From positions 7,999,850 through 8,063,849 of the forward strand of contig NC_052031.1 of the NCBI RefSeq assembly GCF_015832195.1: 64,000 bases of DNA, written 5' to 3'. Below, piece after piece: positions 53,401 to 64,000 of the stretch (its first letter is position 1; each line of letters begins with the position of its first letter). The notes under the pieces are model-generated. The model did not search any database, was not told the DNA's origin, and saw only the letters and a program-made list of their open reading frames with translations. The position numbers and the translations under genes are program-made. The DNA comes from Motacilla alba alba. Taxonomy: Eukaryota > Chordata > Aves > Passeriformes > Motacillidae.

Positions 53401-53959
53401 TTTAGGAGTAAATTTTACATGCTCAGTTGAGGTATACAGATCAAAACTACACCTAGCCCAACAGTCTGTCTCTGACAGACGAGGGACAGATGCCCAGGGT
53501 AAAAGAAGAGCCAGAAAACCCTTTACTGCCTGTGTTTTACAAGCCAGAAACAGAGGTGGTCTCTCTATATACCCTTAGTGTATTTTCCTTTCAGACATAC
53601 ACAGCATATTTACCACAGTGGTAAATTTTAGCATCAGTAGTTTTCACACATGTGTAAGGAATTACTCCAGTTTGCCTGCTTTGTGGCAGAATTCTGTGTG
53701 GCAGAATATTCTCATGACTTTAGTCTCATGTATCAGAAGTTGATCCCTCTTCACCTCCTCTTGCTGCCCCTGCTCTGCACCATCTCTTCCCCAGGAGTCC
53801 TGGTCCACCTCATTGTTTCCCACACCTTTGATCAGCCCTCCTGCCCTTTTCTGTGCCTTTCCCACTTCTGGCTGAAACAGAAAGACCAGAAATGCACAAA
53901 GCATTGAAGGTGCAAGCATCTCACAGATTTATACACTGGCATAATAACATTACCTATTT
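50443..53959. other. Unique non-coding sequence, no gene seen
   Basis: About 3.5 kb without a recognisable gene. A pyrimidine-rich run ending in GACCAG near 52985 is acceptor-like, but I see no convincing exon after it. Open frames up to 106 codons are unrecognised. Confidence 0.6.
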
Positions 53960-54310
53960 GTTCTCTATTCCTTTCCTGATATTTCCCAAGGTTTGATTTG
54001 CTTTTTGTCTTCTACTGAAAATTGAGTTGATGTTTTTACAGAACTAGCTATGATATTCCCAATATCTCTTTTTTGAATGATAATAGTCAGCCCAGAGCCC
54101 ATAATTTTGTAACTAAAGCTTTATTGCTTTTACCTATGTAAATTACTTTACATTTATCCACATTGAATTTCATTTTCCATTTTATCTCTCACCCACTTAG
54201 CCTTGTACAGTCTTTTTGCAAATCTTTGCAATCAGCTCTTATTTTTACTAACCCAAGCAAGTTCATGCCATCAACAAAGTTTGTGTCCTCATTCTCTTCA
54301 CCTTAGAGAC
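53960..54310 (-). mobile_element. Ancient CR1-type LINE, 3' part (minus strand)
   Basis: The plus-strand text follows, in order, a pattern well known from old amniote CR1 copies read in reverse: a TTGAGTTGATGTTTTTACAG block, then CCCAATATCTCTTTTTTGAA, ATTACTTTACATTTATCCAC, ATTGAATTTCATTTTCCATT, and an AGTTCATGCCATCAACAAAG region. Divergence is high and no tail octamers remain. This belongs to an older CR1 lineage than the copies at 10, 13, 47 and 50 kb. It is probably the same insertion as the fragment at 55500. Confidence 0.78.
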
Positions 54311-55499
54311 TTGTGCACTTTCCTTGTGTTTTCAAGCAGCTGATTCAGAGCCATAGTACCAAGCAAAGTGAGACAAACCAGTTTTCCTCAGCCTTGCTAC
54401 TGCAATTATTTGTACTTTATGCTTCCAAAATTTTGCATAGCTGGCTATGGGCCATCATCTTCCCATATATTTTGATCTACTTTTTCACTTATTTTTGTCA
54501 TATTTGTCCTCCTTATAGAGCAACTGCATTATTCATCTCTTTGAACATGAATAGGTATTTTAGATGGCATTTGGACTAGACCTGTTTCATAGAGAAAACA
54601 AAGCTTTCTTCAGAATTATGTTCAGCTGGATGGCATCTCCTGAACTTGTGTAATGTCAAGCTAAGAAAGCAGGGAAGTGGTGTTGCATGCTTAGCTGACA
54701 CACTGGATAATGGGAATTAAGGCACATTAATTTTTGTAGCCAGTTACACACACTGACTGATATGAGCAGCAGCACATCAACCCTGCTAAGACCTAATGGT
54801 CTGGCACACTTCCACCTGAGTCAAGAGTAGGTGACATCAGAGGAAAATACAGAATGCAGCTCTTGCTTTTGCTTCAGCACCCATAATAAAAATACTTTAA
54901 CTTCCTTCACACAAGATTTAATTTAGTCACAGTCATTCTTAAGTACAGTTTCTTTGGAAATTTGATCTCATTTCTTTTTCTTGGTTTTTTATTTTTTATT
55001 TTTTGGGGATTTTTTTTCTCTGCAGATATTCCTCTAACCTAGAGGCTCAAAGAAATGACATAAAATGCTATCTAGAGAACACACATACCACCCTCCCAAA
55101 GTAAATTGGCAGGTAGGAAATCCGAACAGATAGTTCAGTGACACCATTGGTAGGGTGATTTGGTGACTAGAACACCACTGCCCTCACAAGTTCATGGGGA
55201 TGATTTTACAGTCCTTCATGGCTGTCTCAACTCTTAACTAAATCCGCCTGATTTGCATGTCCAACTCGTGTGGTTAATTTACTGAGCTTTTCCCCTTTCA
55301 GACTGTCTATAAATATTCCATCATGTCCTCTAAACCTTATTTAAACTTCCTGAAGCACAGTAGCAACAAACTTCCCACCACAGTCAGCAGCAGATTTCAA
55401 TGGAGCTGCTCATGAGTATGGACGCTGCGATTTGGCACAGACAAAAAACACTGGTGTGGAGGCTACTGCACCTCTAACCTCTTTTACAGTAAGAATAGA
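54311..55499. other. Unassigned stretch between two halves of an old CR1
   Basis: About 1.2 kb separates two blocks that in the family pattern lie only a few hundred bases apart. I could not match most of it to CR1 or another repeat. It may include a later insertion that I do not recognise, or CR1 sequence too diverged to read. A T-rich run lies at 54985-55020. No gene seen. Confidence 0.5.
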
Positions 55500-56020
55500 A
55501 TCTTATTCCTTCCCTTTTTCCCTATCTCCTAGTGAGGTCCTAATCCATGTGAAATTTTAACTCTCACTCCATGGTTACCAAGTTTCCCTAACAGTCTCTT
55601 CTAAGGGTCTTTACCAAAGGTCTTTTGAAAGCCTGAATAAATTTTATCCACCATTTCTCCCTTATTCACTATTTTGTTAATTCTGAGTGAGTGTTGGCAG
55701 CTTAGGGAACTATTATTTAGCATTGAGAAGCCTGAGGCTTTAGTCCTAGCAGGTTGCATACATTAAATTAATATATAACTCTATCTTTCATAATTTTCTT
55801 GACTATTTTTCCTGCTGCTGAGGTATGTCCTGTGTATCTATAAAAGACAATTGCCTATGGCATTTTTTTAAAGATTAAGGCACTCTTGGCTACAACCCAA
55901 TTGGCTGTGGAAGCAGGGTTTTATTTCAGATTTTTAACAATAAACTGTGTATCTTTAAACAGCAATTCAGCTGCTTCATTATTTAGTCCCTCATAGCTCC
56001 TAGACAGCTAAAACACAGCA
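55500..56020 (-). mobile_element. Ancient CR1-type LINE, reverse-transcriptase part
   Basis: On the minus strand at about 55600-55690 the translation contains NKGEMVDKIYSGFQKTFGKD, a decayed version of the CR1 reverse-transcriptase motif (family pattern D-I-Y-L-D-F-Q-K-A-F-D-K-V-P). Flanking plus-strand landmarks agree: CTAATCCATGTGAAATTTTA before it, and TTTTCTTGACTATTTTTCCT plus AGACAATTGCCTATGGCA after it. Collinearity with the block at 53960 supports one old minus-strand element. The active-site region is not preserved in a usable form. Confidence 0.78.
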
Positions 56021-56635
56021 GTGATGATTAATTACTGTGTAATGTGTTGTGTTCTTCCAGTACCTTTTCTTCCATTTTTGTTTTTTGTTCTCAGAGAACA
56101 TCTCACCCTTGCTTCCCATTGATAATAACACCTATTTAAGTTATTTTTGTAAACAAGAGTTTAAGCTCAGTAGCATAAGTCAATGTATTTTTTGCTTATC
56201 ACTTCTTGACATTGTGGAGAAGAATGTGTGTGACTGACACCAAGTGAAAAGCAGAGGTAAGCAGAGGAGGGAAAAGAAATAAAAATAAATACCTCATGCT
56301 ACTGGTGAGGGCAAATCATTCTCTTTAAGACTGGTCCAAATAGTGCCCTAAATTGGATCTGGATAAATAAATTGGATCTGCTTTGAATTTGATATAAATT
56401 TGAAGAAAATTGGTGTAATTTCCCAGAGAAAAAGGAGAAAGTCGTTTACACCACTTGCAGCTCTGGCTCATTTATTTCAATGAAGTTATTCTGCATTAAT
56501 GTGGGGGTAACCCAGAACAGCATTTAGTTCACTGTTAAGGTAGTAACTTCTCTGCACCTGATCCTGTGATGGTTGGCAGAAAAAATAGTGTGTGGGATAC
56601 TGGCATGAATGAAACAAGGAAGAGAGGGGAGGGGA
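56021..56635. other. Unique non-coding sequence
   Basis: AT-rich DNA with no recognisable gene. The first 100-150 bp may be further decayed CR1 sequence. The end grades into imperfect G/A-rich units before the pentamer array. Confidence 0.5.
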
Positions 56636-56829
56636 GAGGAGAGGAGAGGAGAGGAGAGGAGAGGAGAGGAGAGGAGAGGAGAGGAGAGGAGAGGAGAGGA
56701 GAGGAGAGGAGAGGAGAGGAGAGGAGAGGAGAGGAGAGGAGAGGAGAGGAGAGGAGAGGAGAGGAGAGGAGAGGAGAGGAGAGGAGAGGAGAGGAGAGGA
56801 GAGGAGAGGAGAGGAGAGGAGAGGAGAGA
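56636..56829. repeat. (GAGGA)n pentanucleotide array
   Basis: About 194 bp of near-perfect GAGGA units (roughly 39), preceded by two imperfect GGGGA units. One strand is entirely purine. The unit length of five and absence of stop codons keep several frames open, producing the longest open frame in the window (164 codons on minus, 56535-57029, mostly Leu-Ser-Ser-Pro repeats). These frames are artefacts, not genes. The lack of interruptions suggests recent expansion. Confidence 0.98.
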
Positions 56830-58633
56830 GCTCTCCACACACAGAGAAAATAGTTTTTGTTATTTATTTTATCAAGAGGTGGAAATTTACTTGAACCTCT
56901 CATTCCCATTGTGCCACCATAGCAACTTAATTGGGTAGAGGCTGTTGAGGCAATAACGTATTTGCCCTTTTGCTCTCCCCTCTCTCCTGCCCCCCAGCTA
57001 AACTGTGTTTTGAACAGCCAGCCATCCAACTGGGGCTGCTGGGCTGGTCTGGCTGGGAAGCAGCATACTCCAGCCTAATTCCTTGTACCCACTTTAGTGT
57101 TTCTATCATTGCTTTGTGCCAAACACAGCAGAATGCAGCACAAAGATAAAGAGAGAGACAATACCCTGCTCAAAGAGCTTCCAGCAGAAGCAGGCACCTT
57201 CCAAAGGGGGAAATTGAGAGGCAGTCTGCCTGAGCTCTCACTAGAATAGAAAACTAGAAATAGAAAGTGAACCAGCAGTTCTTAAGACCCATATGCCTTT
57301 ACAATGCACTCTTTTTAGACAAAACACGTCAGGTAACAATACCTTTCTTAGTTGGGTGCTGGAGTTTTTGAATATTGCTGCCCCAGGATTAATTGCAGTC
57401 TTTGCAAATGCTTTGTGTTATCTTTCTGTTAAAACTGATGATGATTTGTTTCTGCTTTGCAAGTTTGAGTTAGTTTATTGGAAATTTTATGAGGGTAAAA
57501 GAGGTTTATGTGGTAAAGAGGAAGAATTATCACTGTATGTTAAAGGAAGAGTTATTACCACTACTCATAATAGCAGTGGGAAGGATTATCACTAGCAAAA
57601 GCTCAAGAGGATTATTTGGGATTCAGCAATGTACAGTAAACAATCTTTATCTCTTGCAGAATGTCAGTGCATATTTTACAATATAGTTGGCGTTGGTGAT
57701 CCATGAAAAAAAATCTGCTGCAATTTAAGTTTAATCATTCTGAATCTTAGAATTAAATTAATATTCAGTTGTCACAAAACCAGTGGAAGAAAAAAGCTGC
57801 TTAAGAAAGGAACAGGGAAAAGTACTGTAATTTCATTTCAGTCTAATTCCAATTTAAAATCTTTGTTTTAGCATCCCCTTGGCAAGTGTTCAGTAGACTT
57901 ATAAGACTCAGCAGAGCAGCATGAGCATGCAGATAACAGGACATCACCAGGCAAACTAGTTTCAAAGCTTCTGGTGAATGTTACTTTTTTAAAAGTACAC
58001 AATAAATTCCCGACTTTCCTATGTCACAGTCATAAATATCAACTGATTAAATGTTATTCTTATTTAACAAAAGTACAGATCCCTTAAACACACTCACAGC
58101 CATGCACACAAGCTCATCATGTCTGCAGAGATTAAACTCAGCACAGCCAGGATTAAAAAAAAAGGCAAGGAAGACAGTATAAATGAAATTTATGTGAGGA
58201 TTTCTTCTGGTAAGAAAAAATAAAGTAACCTGAATGAGGTTATGTGTGACAAAAACATTTCATATTCTGCTGGAAATTACTTGGATAATGTGAAGATAGG
58301 TAGCATATAATACAGTGAAAAGATGTAAAAGACCATGTAAAGAAAATGAGCCTGCCTAGGATGTGATGGAATTATGTGAACTAATACTAGTTTTGCCCTT
58401 GGAAATTTATATTCACATTTATAGTTATAAATAAAAAAATCAGATTTATAAATCAAAAACACCCTGAGATGAATTCTGCACCAACTCTTGTCTTGCTAGT
58501 CACTTCTCAATAGGAGGTTTCAAATCAGCCTCTGTAGGAACTTATGAATTTGAGTGATGTTTTCTTTTACACCTTTTATGTAGCATTGTTCAATAACTGT
58601 ATGGAGTCATAGCATATGTATATATACTACAAC
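56830..58633. other. Unique non-coding sequence, no gene seen
   Basis: No recognisable gene or interspersed repeat. A 100-codon plus frame at 57293-57595 has no identifiable domain. Confidence 0.6.

Positions 58634-58664
<31 letters not shown>
58634..58664. repeat. (AT)n dinucleotide microsatellite
   Basis: About 31 bp of alternating A and T with one TTT interruption near 58653. Typical of AT-rich avian non-coding DNA. Confidence 0.95.
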
Positions 58665-60349
58665 AAAGTATGTATACAACAACACACAAGACTCTCAATT
58701 CTCTGATCAAGGTGCCTCTTTTTGTAAAGAATTCTTGGTTATTAGAGAAAAAAAGACTCCCCAAGACAAAATGACATGCTACTTATACATTTCCCCTCAT
58801 TTTCAAGACAACACTTGTACTGAGTTTGTTTTGAAGTCAAGTTTTTGCAATACACTTATGTTAATGGAAATTAGGGCTGGAATTACAACGATGGAAAAGC
58901 GTGAAAAGTAACATTCGGGATGCTCTGGATCATTAAAAAGGGTAATTAACATTGTTTTGTAAAAATTGTGGAAAGCTCATGCAAATTACATTTTATTTTA
59001 AATAAACTTACTATGCATATATACATACTAATTTTGAAAGATGAGTTTCTAATTTTTAGGAAAAAATAAGTTGGAAAATTAATGCTCTCATATTGATGTA
59101 TGCATTACGTTTAGGAATTTATTATGTTTATGAAACAGATTCTCCTCTTCAAGGTACAGATCAATCATGGACAAAGCCACCTTTCCCAAATGCTCATAGC
59201 AATGTATCTCAGGTCTCACCTGGAGGATTATCTCAGGGATTTGCAGTGCAGGCAAATTAATCACAGTGCTTGTTCAACCCCCAAAGTTGGCCAAGTTGAC
59301 AAAACAAGTTAACAAGCGATTACAAAAAAAAAATTTATGTGAGGGCAATCCTAGTAAACAGGAATAGTCATTGACCTACTCTTGGAAGCAGAAAAATCTA
59401 ATTTTCCCCTCACACATTGCATCTGCAACAAAAAATCCTGGTTATTTAAGATGACAAGGGAATGTGCCAAACCAGTGGAAGGTAGCTCATGCAAACAGCA
59501 TTGCATCCACACAGATGTTCCAGTGGTTCCATAGGAAAGCATTCTTTTTAAAAGACATCTAGATCAATATGTAGTGATGGTCCCTAACACAAGTTCCTGT
59601 GAAAATTTTTCAGTGGCAGTACACTGGCATATTCTCCTTTTATTTACAGATGATACCCAGCATTACTTTTCTGAGCTGTAGAAAACTTGCTTTACGAAGA
59701 ATTAATACTTTCAGTGACAAAACATCTCTTGATTTTCTCCTTTTGGTACATGATTCAGGATGAAAAAAGCTCTTACAACTTTCACATAGTATATTTCCAG
59801 CTTTCAAAGCAACCCTTAGGAAAAAGTCCATTTTCTGGTGGGGTTTGGTGTGTGGCCCCAGGAGGCAGCAGTGGAAGGTGAACTCTCAGAGAGGCACAGC
59901 AGCACAAAGGGAATGAGATCGCTCACAGCCTAAGGCAGTACCTGACACAGACCATGCTGGCAAGCATGTTTCTCCTCTCTGTGGGAACTTTATTGAAACA
60001 TTTTGGTTTTAACAGCACATAATTTGCTAACACAGTTCCATCTCTTTGAAATTGCACTCATGGTTCTTCTGTGGCATCTTGACTGCAAGGAGTCCATCCT
60101 CCAACAGCTTCCAAGCCTCCACTGAGGTAACAACTACAGTCAACTTCCATCATATTGTTCTTTAAATCTTGTTTTACCATGTACCCTCTTTACTTTGACC
60201 GTCAAGCCAAGCAGGATCATGTGTCCTGACCAAACCATGTGACGAACTTGAGTTTACGTAGTCTGGGCTTTCCAAGGTGATGGGATGAACTCCTGTTCCG
60301 AGCAGGGTCCCTGGCAGCCTCAGCCCTCAGGCTCTGCTAAGTGGTGTGA
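58665..60349. other. Unique non-coding sequence
   Basis: No gene recognised. On the minus strand around 60030-60140 there is a readable stretch containing EAWKLLEDGLLAVKMPQKN, which might belong to the transposase relic upstream of it, but I cannot tie it to the family. Confidence 0.45.
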
Positions 60350-60399
60350 AGATGTGATTGTGATAATAATAGCACTGCTGAATCTCTATTGAACTAAGG

Positions 60400-60990
60400 T
60401 GTTCTGCTAGGCTTTTGACTCCCCACACCTTTCTACACCTTGTCCTGGCTCCTGAAAGGTTTTCAAAGGGGTTGTTTGTTGCTGCAATGTCCTTGATGTG
60501 CACTTCTGGAGGCTGAGCCAACGGGTGCTGCAGTGCTTGACACTCTTTAAATGCTTCAATGCTCTTGAATACCTGATATATTTTGTAGTCTTCCTTCTTT
60601 TTGAAGCAGCTTTTAAAATGGTAAGATATACCTGACAGCAGTTCTCAGGCATTTAATGGCCACTGCTTCACATCAAGTTGGCAGCATCTGTTTGCCAAAT
60701 GACAAACACAGCCTGGGTCAGGCTGTGGGTCTGGGTCTCCATGTAACAAATCTGGAGATGAGCAGAGTTGTTTTTTTCTCTCCCTCATAAAGCTGCTGTT
60801 GTCATTGCTATGGAAGGCAATGATGTTATTCCAGGGTACAGCTTTGTCTTGTCAAGAATGGCAAAGGTGTTTTCACCTACTGTATGTCAAGATGTCGGAG
60901 ATCCACTTACTGCTTGGCCTACATCTTTTCAAAGAGTCTTCCTAGAATAAAAAATTCTCTCTCATCTTTGATCGCTACTTTGATCACTTC
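60400..60990 (-). pseudogene. Decayed hAT-like transposase relic
   Basis: Minus-strand translation, read from high to low coordinates across several frames, gives blocks in the order found in hAT-type transposases and their domesticated vertebrate relatives. First comes GENTFAILDKTKL, then VPWNNIIAFHSNDNSSFM (about 60785-60840), and DPGCVCHLANRCCQ with a few residues to an in-frame stop (about 60655-60720). ELLSGISYHFKSCFKKKEDY follows (about 60590-60650), and after a frame change VKHCSTRWLSLQKC (about 60500-60545). The family signatures G-C-x-C-H-L, H-F-K-x-S-x-K-R-K and the H-C-x-T-R-W-L-S-L motif are all recognisable. At least two stops and two or more frameshifts make it non-functional. 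The catalytic and C-terminal dimerisation regions are not seen. It could be a relic DNA transposon or a processed copy of a domesticated transposase gene; I saw no terminal inverted repeats. Confidence 0.72.
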
Positions 60991-63213
60991 TTTCATCTCT
61001 TAAAGAAAGTGACCCATGCTTTCTGATATTCAGCTGGACTAACAAAGCATTTTTAATGATTGTCATTGTCTTCACACATCCCAGGATCGCTGACTGCAGT
61101 CACAGAATATTTCTTCTTCACCTTGACTTCTATTGGATATCTATGGTTTTTACAGATGCCTTTAACTTTTGCTGTAGTATCTAAGATAGGGAGGTTCATG
61201 GTGTAGGTAGTGATCAGTAGACAGAGATGAAACACCCTTTTGGAGCACTGTGAGGTGCTCTCATTTTATTCACAACACGTTTGTTGCCCATGGATTCTGT
61301 ATTGTCTTTATCAAGAAATAGATTCAGTGTTGATTGGTCAGGGCAAAGAGGGAATTCTAGGCAATATGAATAACAGACAAATGTAAACTAAACTGTGCTT
61401 TCCACCGTATACCAAATGATCATCACTATTTTATCTCTCCTTTTTATTGCTTCAAAGTGAAACTGTGACTTTGTGCTATTACTTAGAACGTTCCTGCTTT
61501 TGAAGGCACTGGGGCCAGAGACTCATTTTGCTGGATTCTGTGTGCACACAGTTTGGTGGGTTTTTTTTGGTGTGTTTATTTAATCTTTGGTGATGGAAAG
61601 CAAGGCACCAGTGACAGCTACAATATACAACAAAAATACAGGTAAAAATGCAGAAGTTATATTATGCATATCATATAGAATCAAGCCACATCGTATGAAA
61701 TGCAGTCTTTTTCATGATTGAAAGGGTGATTCCTAAGCACTGCCTTGATGATCCAATGCTGATGCATACAGAGTAATCACTTATCTGTCTCTAGTGACAA
61801 TATATAGAAGCATTATAAAAATCACAGTCTCAGCTTTCTGTCTTTGAAACATTTAATTCAACAGTTGCCAATGCTAACCTCATTAATTCCAAAACATTAC
61901 TTAAAGCATTCATGTTAAACAAATTCAGTTATCTTCATTGGAATAATCAAAAATATAGACATAGTCAATTATTTCAGCTCAGTCAATCAGAAATAGTTTT
62001 TAAAGTTAGTTGCTTATATTTTATAGAAATTTGCTTCCTATGTATATTTTCATAACTTCACTTTCCGTATTTGCCCTTTTGTTCTTTTGCAGAACCATTC
62101 AATAGCTTTTCTGTTTATAATATGAATCATATTTTTACTAAGTAATATTATATATTCAAAATTCACTAAAGAATGTGTCAAAGGATAGTGCTATAAAGGA
62201 AAAACTAGTCAAATTTGCTGGAAGAAATATTTGCCATTTGAAAATATAATGTCATTGAAACCAAGGAATTATTATTAAGGTTATATTAACTATGAAATTA
62301 CAGTTCTGAAAGTGCAAAATAATGCTCCTTTAATATATTAGCTATATCACACCTATCACTTTTTTATGTAATATTCAATGTCATTGAAATCAGAACATAA
62401 ACATACTTTTGAAGTGACATCTTCAAATTACATTTTTTTTAACTTAAAATTTTTAAAGAGAAATGAAAGTTAAGTGACTTCTAATGCAGAGCTTTTGGGA
62501 TTTTTTTCATTATAGACTCAGATTTTGACTAAAAAAGAATTTCAAAGTTTTATCATACCCCACGTGATAAAACAGCAGTATCAGTGAGTGATCATGAACA
62601 AAATTTCTCTAGGAAGCAGTTGTGTAATTGTGTAGCAAAGAGGTTCCCAATTGGTGCCTCTTTAATGAGCTAAGCCAACTTTAAAAGGAAGGCACAGCCT
62701 GGGGTGAAGTTAGCAAACCTTGGTGGAAGATTGCAGCACAACCAAAGGCAATTCCACGGATTCAAGGGTCTTGCAGTGAGGCTGTGGAGGTGGAGCTCTA
62801 CCAATCTGTGATGGTTTGTGGGAGACACAGGAATGAGATGCTGAGGGATCAGGAGGGATGTGGGGCAGGAATAGCAGCTGTGGGTACAAAAACCCCAAAA
62901 GGACAGAAACACTCCCTAATCTGTTTTAGTGAAGAATGAGGGTCATGGTTCACTGAGGAGTAAACCAATTTACAGTAAAGGCCATATCTGCTGCACTGGG
63001 ATATACATTTTTAATGAAAATAGCAGGGATTGGTGGATGCTTATGAATTAATAACTGTGCATAAAAACCATCAGTATTGCTGTAAGAAACAGATAATGCC
63101 CATAGCTCACCTTTCAAAGCTATTCATATTCTAATTGGTGTTGTCTGGTATCAATACCCTGTACTGTCCCTAGCTATGCAATCAACCATGTGTTGTCTTA
63201 AAAGCCACATGGT
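60991..63213. other. Mostly unique non-coding sequence
   Basis: The first few hundred bases may continue the transposase relic (a 60-codon minus frame lies at 61053-61235), but I cannot match them to the family. The rest is AT-rich with no gene. Two overlapping minus frames near 62670-62912 are unrecognised. The 7-mer ACATGGT at 63207-63213 borders the LTR that follows. Confidence 0.5.
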
Positions 63214-63618
63214 TGTGGCATGTTTTCTGAAAAAATCCCTTCGCCCAGGATTTTTCTCTTGGTAAGCTGAGAAGCCACAGAGAAAAGGAAAACAATTCTT
63301 ATCTCATTTGCTTCTCTTGTGTTTTGCTTCTTTGGAATGTGTTTGCAGATTGTTTACCTACAGGTGATTGTTTCATTGGATTCTGGTGTGAGTTGTTTTG
63401 ACTCTTTGGCCAACTGGGGACAAGACTCTGGAAAGAGTCAGGAGTTTTCATTATTATATTTTTAGCATTTAGTAAGTATCCTTTCTGTCTTCTTTAGTAC
63501 AGTATGGTATTGTTTAATATGATATAGTATTATAAAGTAATAAATTTGCCTTCTGAGAACATGGAGTCAGATTCATCACTCCTGCCTTTGTCAGGGCATT
63601 CCCTGCAAATACAATACA
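63214..63618 (+). mobile_element. Solo LTR of an endogenous retrovirus (copy 3)
   Basis: About 405 bp related to the LTRs at 29412 and 38788. It starts TGTGGCATGTTTTCTG, followed by the shared CCCAGGATTTTTCTC block, a TTTGGAATGTGTTTGCAGAT region, an AATAAA at 63539-63544 and the family motif GCCTTCTGAGAACATGGAGT. The heptamer ACATGGT occurs immediately before it (63207-63213) and at its far end (63616-63622), consistent with a target duplication. The exact 3' boundary is uncertain by up to three bases because the expected CA end overlaps that heptamer. No internal retroviral sequence follows. Confidence 0.87.
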
Positions 63619-64000
63619 TGGTCAAAACAGATTTTCATGCTAGTGCACCTTTAATGTAGGAAGAATGTTTTTCTTTGTCAGTAATCCTTTTAGTCACAGA
63701 TGTTTAGCTTGGTGAAATGAAATAGTTCCCAGCATGCTGAAAGTCTTTCTATGATTAAATGTAATCACTTTTTAATTAACTGGAATTTTCAATATCTTGC
63801 GAGTACTCTTTATGAAGTTTTATTCAAATGAGGGCATGGTTTACTTTAGTTTTTAAAGTTTGGAGCTCAGAGAAAAGGCAATGGAAGATACAATACTGAT
63901 AAAATGAAGCTTAGCACAAAAAGAATGATGCATAAAATCTTCTTAAAGGCTGTGCAGGGTGTGTGCCCAGAAATGGACCTTGAGCAAAACCTTAATTGTG
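63619..64000. other. Unique non-coding sequence
   Basis: AT-rich DNA after the LTR; no gene or repeat recognised up to the window end. Confidence 0.55.

Noticed and set aside
56535..57029. 164-codon minus-strand open frame, the longest in the window
   Set aside because: Most of it is translated (GAGGA)n pentamer repeat, which lacks stops; the flanking residues are unrecognised.
1..64000. tRNA, rRNA, snRNA, CRISPR or operon features
   Set aside because: None seen: no tRNA A/B boxes noticed, no spaced direct-repeat arrays, and the eukaryotic repeat content makes bacterial features implausible.

Overview
This 64 kb window looks like a gene-free or intronic stretch of a bird nuclear genome, most likely a songbird. 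It is AT-rich, has no dense gene packing and no protein-coding gene I can recognise. The identifiable material is repeat DNA of avian type: 3'-truncated CR1 LINE copies ending in the ATTCTATGATTCT-type tail, three solo LTRs of one endogenous-retrovirus family, one decayed hAT-like transposase copy, and microsatellites. The species call is an inference from repeat types. The longest open frames are either microsatellite artefacts or have no recognisable homology.

Layout. 1-10 kb: unique sequence interrupted by a (TTCC)n array at 3.3-3.5 kb. 10-14 kb: an inverted repeat, a minus-strand CR1 3' end (10.2-10.6 kb) and a composite plus-strand CR1 (13.3-14.0 kb). 14-29 kb: mostly unique, with a (TG)n microsatellite at 17.4 kb, a T/G-rich tract at 23.0 kb and two exon-like or enhancer-like intervals (21.7 and 28.5 kb). 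29-40 kb: two solo LTRs (29.4 and 38.8 kb). 40-53 kb: unique sequence, two further splice-bounded candidates and two CR1 3' ends (47.5 and 50.3 kb). 54-56 kb: an old, interrupted CR1-type LINE on the minus strand. 56.6 kb: a near-perfect 194 bp (GAGGA)n array. 60.3-61.0 kb: the hAT-like transposase relic on the minus strand. 63.2-63.6 kb: a third solo LTR of the same family.

Nothing here forms an operon, pathway or intact system, and I do not see an undescribed biological system. The most informative items are the frameshifted hAT-like relic, the three-member LTR family (one copy with a clean 5 bp target duplication), the composite CR1 with an inverted internal fragment, and a candidate regulatory or exonic block near 28.5 kb. 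All identifications are by reading and recall of family patterns; no alignment was run.
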